In this document: positions 61,493-64,000 of the stretch, one piece after another
Numbering within the stretch: the stretch's first letter is position 1
How the letters are laid out: each line of letters opens with the position of its first letter
Origin: Halichondria panicea
Lineage: Eukaryota; Porifera; Demospongiae; Suberitida; Halichondriidae
Direction of reading: 5' to 3'
DNA length: 64,000 nt
Assembly: GCF_963675165.1 (NCBI RefSeq)
Contig: NC_087392.1
Coordinates: 1,441,001-1,505,000 of the forward strand
The notes under the pieces: model-generated
The model's database searches: none
Told to the model about the DNA's origin: nothing
Seen by the model: only the letters and a program-made list of their open reading frames with translations
Position numbers and translations under genes: made by a program

Positions 61493-63164
61493 TCAGTTCT
61501 TAGCGACCGACGGAGGTGTCGCTGGCTCCATGATAGCTGTGATGCCTGGACAAAATCGCTGCAACAGTTTATCGGTAAACTTGATGATCTCGGGGATGGC
61601 ATGGATCACACCGTTACGAGCAGGGATGTCAGTACCGTCAAGAGGGATATAATCATTGGTAATGCTCACTACTTGTTTGGCTAAATTAACTTTAAGAGAC
61701 TGGTAGGTGAATCTTGGGACATACTTACGCTCAGAAAGAGTGGCTATGAACTCAGCAGGATAGGAGATATGAAGGAGAACAAAAGCAGAAAGATATCTTT
61801 CATTGCCATCCTCAAGTAGACAATCAACAAAATCTGGATCAAAGGCATCGTTTGTAGGGGCAAAAACAGTTTGAGATTTCTGCGGAACATCTAAGAGTTC
61901 AGCAATATCAGCTTTTTCTGCCAGTTGCTGGAAAATGCTGAAACGAGAAGACTGCTGAGTTAAAACGTCCTTAATGGTGTCTGAGGAAAAGGGCAGAAAA
62001 TTATCGACAATGTGCACTACACCATTGCGAGCTTGGCAGGCATTTGGTTGAGAAATCCGCACTCCATTCACGTAGAATACCTAATTGAAAACAGGAAAGC
62101 AATAATTATAGTTAACAGTACACATTGACAACCTCTATACTAGAAAATACAATACCTTGACAGTACTATTTCTAGTTTTTCCAATATGAAGAGACACGTT
62201 GGAGGCTAGTGTTTGTATCAGCTGGCCATTGAACAATTTATTCTCTGGAATACTTCCTTCTCCGATATGTGCAGAAATAATTGTCTCTCTGGTAATTATA
62301 TTGAACAGCAGAGCTCGTGTAATATCGTTCAGACCTGCAAATGCTTCGTTGGAAAGAGCAAACACTGTAATTGGGTCAGTTTCTGACTCAAATCTCTCAA
62401 CAATGTCTGGCAGTTCATTAGTTTCTGTCAGGAATTCATTTAGAGCCAGCTCGTTCAAACAATCCATAACGTTTTCCCTCAGCACTAAGCAGGAGAACAA
62501 AAAATGTAATTATGATTATAGTAATTTTCAAGTCACTTACTGACAGGGCATCCCTCAGTTCTCAAGGAAATGCGATTCCTATATCTCCTAATGAAATCAA
62601 AACTCTCTCCAGCTGCCACAGCCGCTGACTCCATGGATTCACCTTGAGCACATCCGTCACAGCAATCAATAGTGTTATCGGTGAAGTTGACCATCGTACC
62701 ATTGCATTGATTAGTGACAAAACAGTCAGTACTGTATTTATAGGGAATCAGTGATAAAAAAAATAGTATGTGCAAAATAATTAGTGTGTCATAAAACTTA
62801 CAAAGAAAAGCCTCTAAAGATTCGAAACTCTTGATATGTGTAGCCTCGTGTTTGCTGCATGTAGATCTTGGACACTCGACACACATTCGGTCTGCAGAGT
62901 TAAAGAATGGATACATGCATGTACCATATACAGCCGGCTAATTTTGTACACTAACCCTTCGATTCCATCTGTTTCACCTAGCTCAGCCTCAGTTTGCCCA
63001 ATAAGAGTTGCCTCTCCACATCTTTTAGCTATAGAGTGTCGTCTGGGGGTGCAGCTGTCCCCAAGCTGTGCTCCGTTGGGAAGACCAGTTGGTCTATATC
63101 CTTGTGCATTAGCGACACCAGCAAACAGTGCAATGCAAAGCACCACAAATCGTAGAGTTGCCAT
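61493..63164 (-). CDS. Secreted EMI-like / twin FAS1 (fasciclin) matrix protein, paralog 2
   Basis: Five exons: 63164-62956, 62891-62802, 62731-62541, 62484-62156, 62080-61493. They sum to 1407 bp, 468 aa. A signal peptide (MATLRFVVLCIALFAGVANA) is followed by a Cys-rich segment (PNVCRVSK, IDCCDGC) in place of the CCPGF of paralog 1. The first FAS1 domain is divergent (ITVFALSNEAFAGL, ETIISAHIGEG), and the second is well kept (QTVFAPTNDAF, VLLHISYPAEF, GTDIPARNGVIHAI). No Thr/Pro tail is present. The role is likely cell-matrix adhesion, by family. Confidence 0.88.
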
Positions 63165-63918
63165 TGTTGAGTAATTTTGACTGCGACTACTTTGCAAAAT
63201 GATTGCATTGGCTCTGCCAGCTACTTTTATACACTAGCAATGTACACAGTGTTGGCAGAACACCTTATTAAGAAATGGACACTTGCTAATGGAGTTTGTC
63301 ATGGTTGCATTTACAATACAGCACAAGAACTTGTGGTAAATGACTTCAAGGGCTTTGATCATAAGTTTTTTGATCATACATTATTTTGACATGAACAAAT
63401 AATTATGGTTTAAGGACACTTTCTTATACACCTACCTAAAGCTTGGAGATCATAATGAGGTAGCAAACCACACTCACTATTGTTGAACCACAGATCATGC
63501 ATAACAATATACAGTACACATGCATGCACAGCTAAGATCATTACACACTAATTAGATCAATCTTTATAGTTATGCCCACTTCACTAAATGCTGTGACACA
63601 GGCGTAGCGTAGGGGTGGTGTTGCTCATAGCTTGCAACACTTGGTTTCAACATATCATTACCCTACCAACAAACGAAGCTGTGTCTCTACCCCCTCTTCC
63701 CTTTAACCCTGACGATCGTAAATAGAGCATTCAATGTATAGGAAAGGTTCCTCAAGACACATCCGCTTATCTAAAGAAACAGGTGCCATAGCTTCCCTGA
63801 TTCAAAAAGTTGATGACACGATTAGCTACTGCTCAATCTATTCGTGACTGTGTATAAGACTAGGGAAGTACAATGAAAAAAGACATAGAATGATACTATA
63901 GTCAAGCTCTTCACGTAC
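63165..63918. other. Gene-free upstream region of FAS1 paralog 2
   Basis: No ORF with recognisable content. It contains a short palindrome TTGATCATAAGTTTTTTGATCA near 63356-63377 and AT-rich DNA. Confidence 0.5.
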
Positions 63919-64000
63919 GTGTCAATCTTAGCTGGGCGAAGGAACTTGAGAGCATCTCCTGGTTTCTCTATCAAACCCGACATGACCAAATTAAGCAAAA
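63919..64000 (-). CDS. Exon of an unidentified gene at window edge
   Basis: One frame is open across 27 codons and ends at a good 5' splice site (GACAC|GTACGTG). It reads LLNLVMSGLIEKPGDAL then KFLRPAKID. The pattern L..GL...KP.D.L.FL recalls RIIa/Dpy-30-like docking helices and the N-termini of some adenylate kinases. An ATG lies inside it. This is one exon only, so identity is open. Confidence 0.4.

Overview
The window is animal nuclear DNA. Genes have many short introns with GT..AG borders, the encoded proteins are metazoan, and short inverted-repeat elements, microsatellites and ACATGTAC palindromes fill the introns. The gene set (CBP/p300 with all its domains, AIFM1, a Roc/COR-like GTPase with a Death domain, EMI-like/FAS1 proteins) and the compact layout suggest a demosponge such as Amphimedon. 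That species call is inference. All exon models were built by hand from splice borders and reading phase.

Left part (1-8.2 kb): the 3' portion of a proline-rich SH3 protein gene (+) converges on a complete KRR1 gene (-, 8 exons, 374 aa). A tandem, broken KRR1 copy with its own promoter flank follows.

Core (8.5-24.2 kb): a complete CBP/p300 acetyltransferase gene (-, 24 exons, 2203 aa by my model) is divergent from AMDHD2 (+, 5 exons, 410 aa). The two share a roughly 0.7 kb promoter interval.

Duplicated part (24.6-55.1 kb): two near-identical blocks of about 15 kb lie in tandem. Each holds a Roc/COR-Death gene, a set of short inverted-repeat elements, and a copy of the 5' half of CBP (exons 2-5 and 7-10, plus a second truncated exon 2). 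Each block then runs into a scrap of CBP promoter sequence and AIFM1 3' sequence. AIFM1 appears three times with growing completeness: a C-terminal scrap at 24.76 kb, the last four exons at 39.8-40.6 kb, and the full gene at 55.5-59.0 kb. CBP appears as one full gene and two 5' fragments. A threefold ancestral duplication of a CBP-(AMDHD2)-AIFM1 block with Roc/COR-Death between copies explains the layout. The CBP fragments lack exons 1 and 6, and exon 7 has lost its acceptor AG, so KIX cannot be joined in frame to TAZ1 by simple skipping. The Death-domain exon of Roc/COR copy 1 is frameshifted; copy 2 is intact.

Right part (55.5-64 kb): complete AIFM1 (-, 14 exons, 587 aa), then two tandem secreted proteins, each with an EMI-like Cys-rich N-terminus and two FAS1 domains (542 and 468 aa, 5 exons each). 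An exon of an unidentified minus-strand gene touches the right edge.
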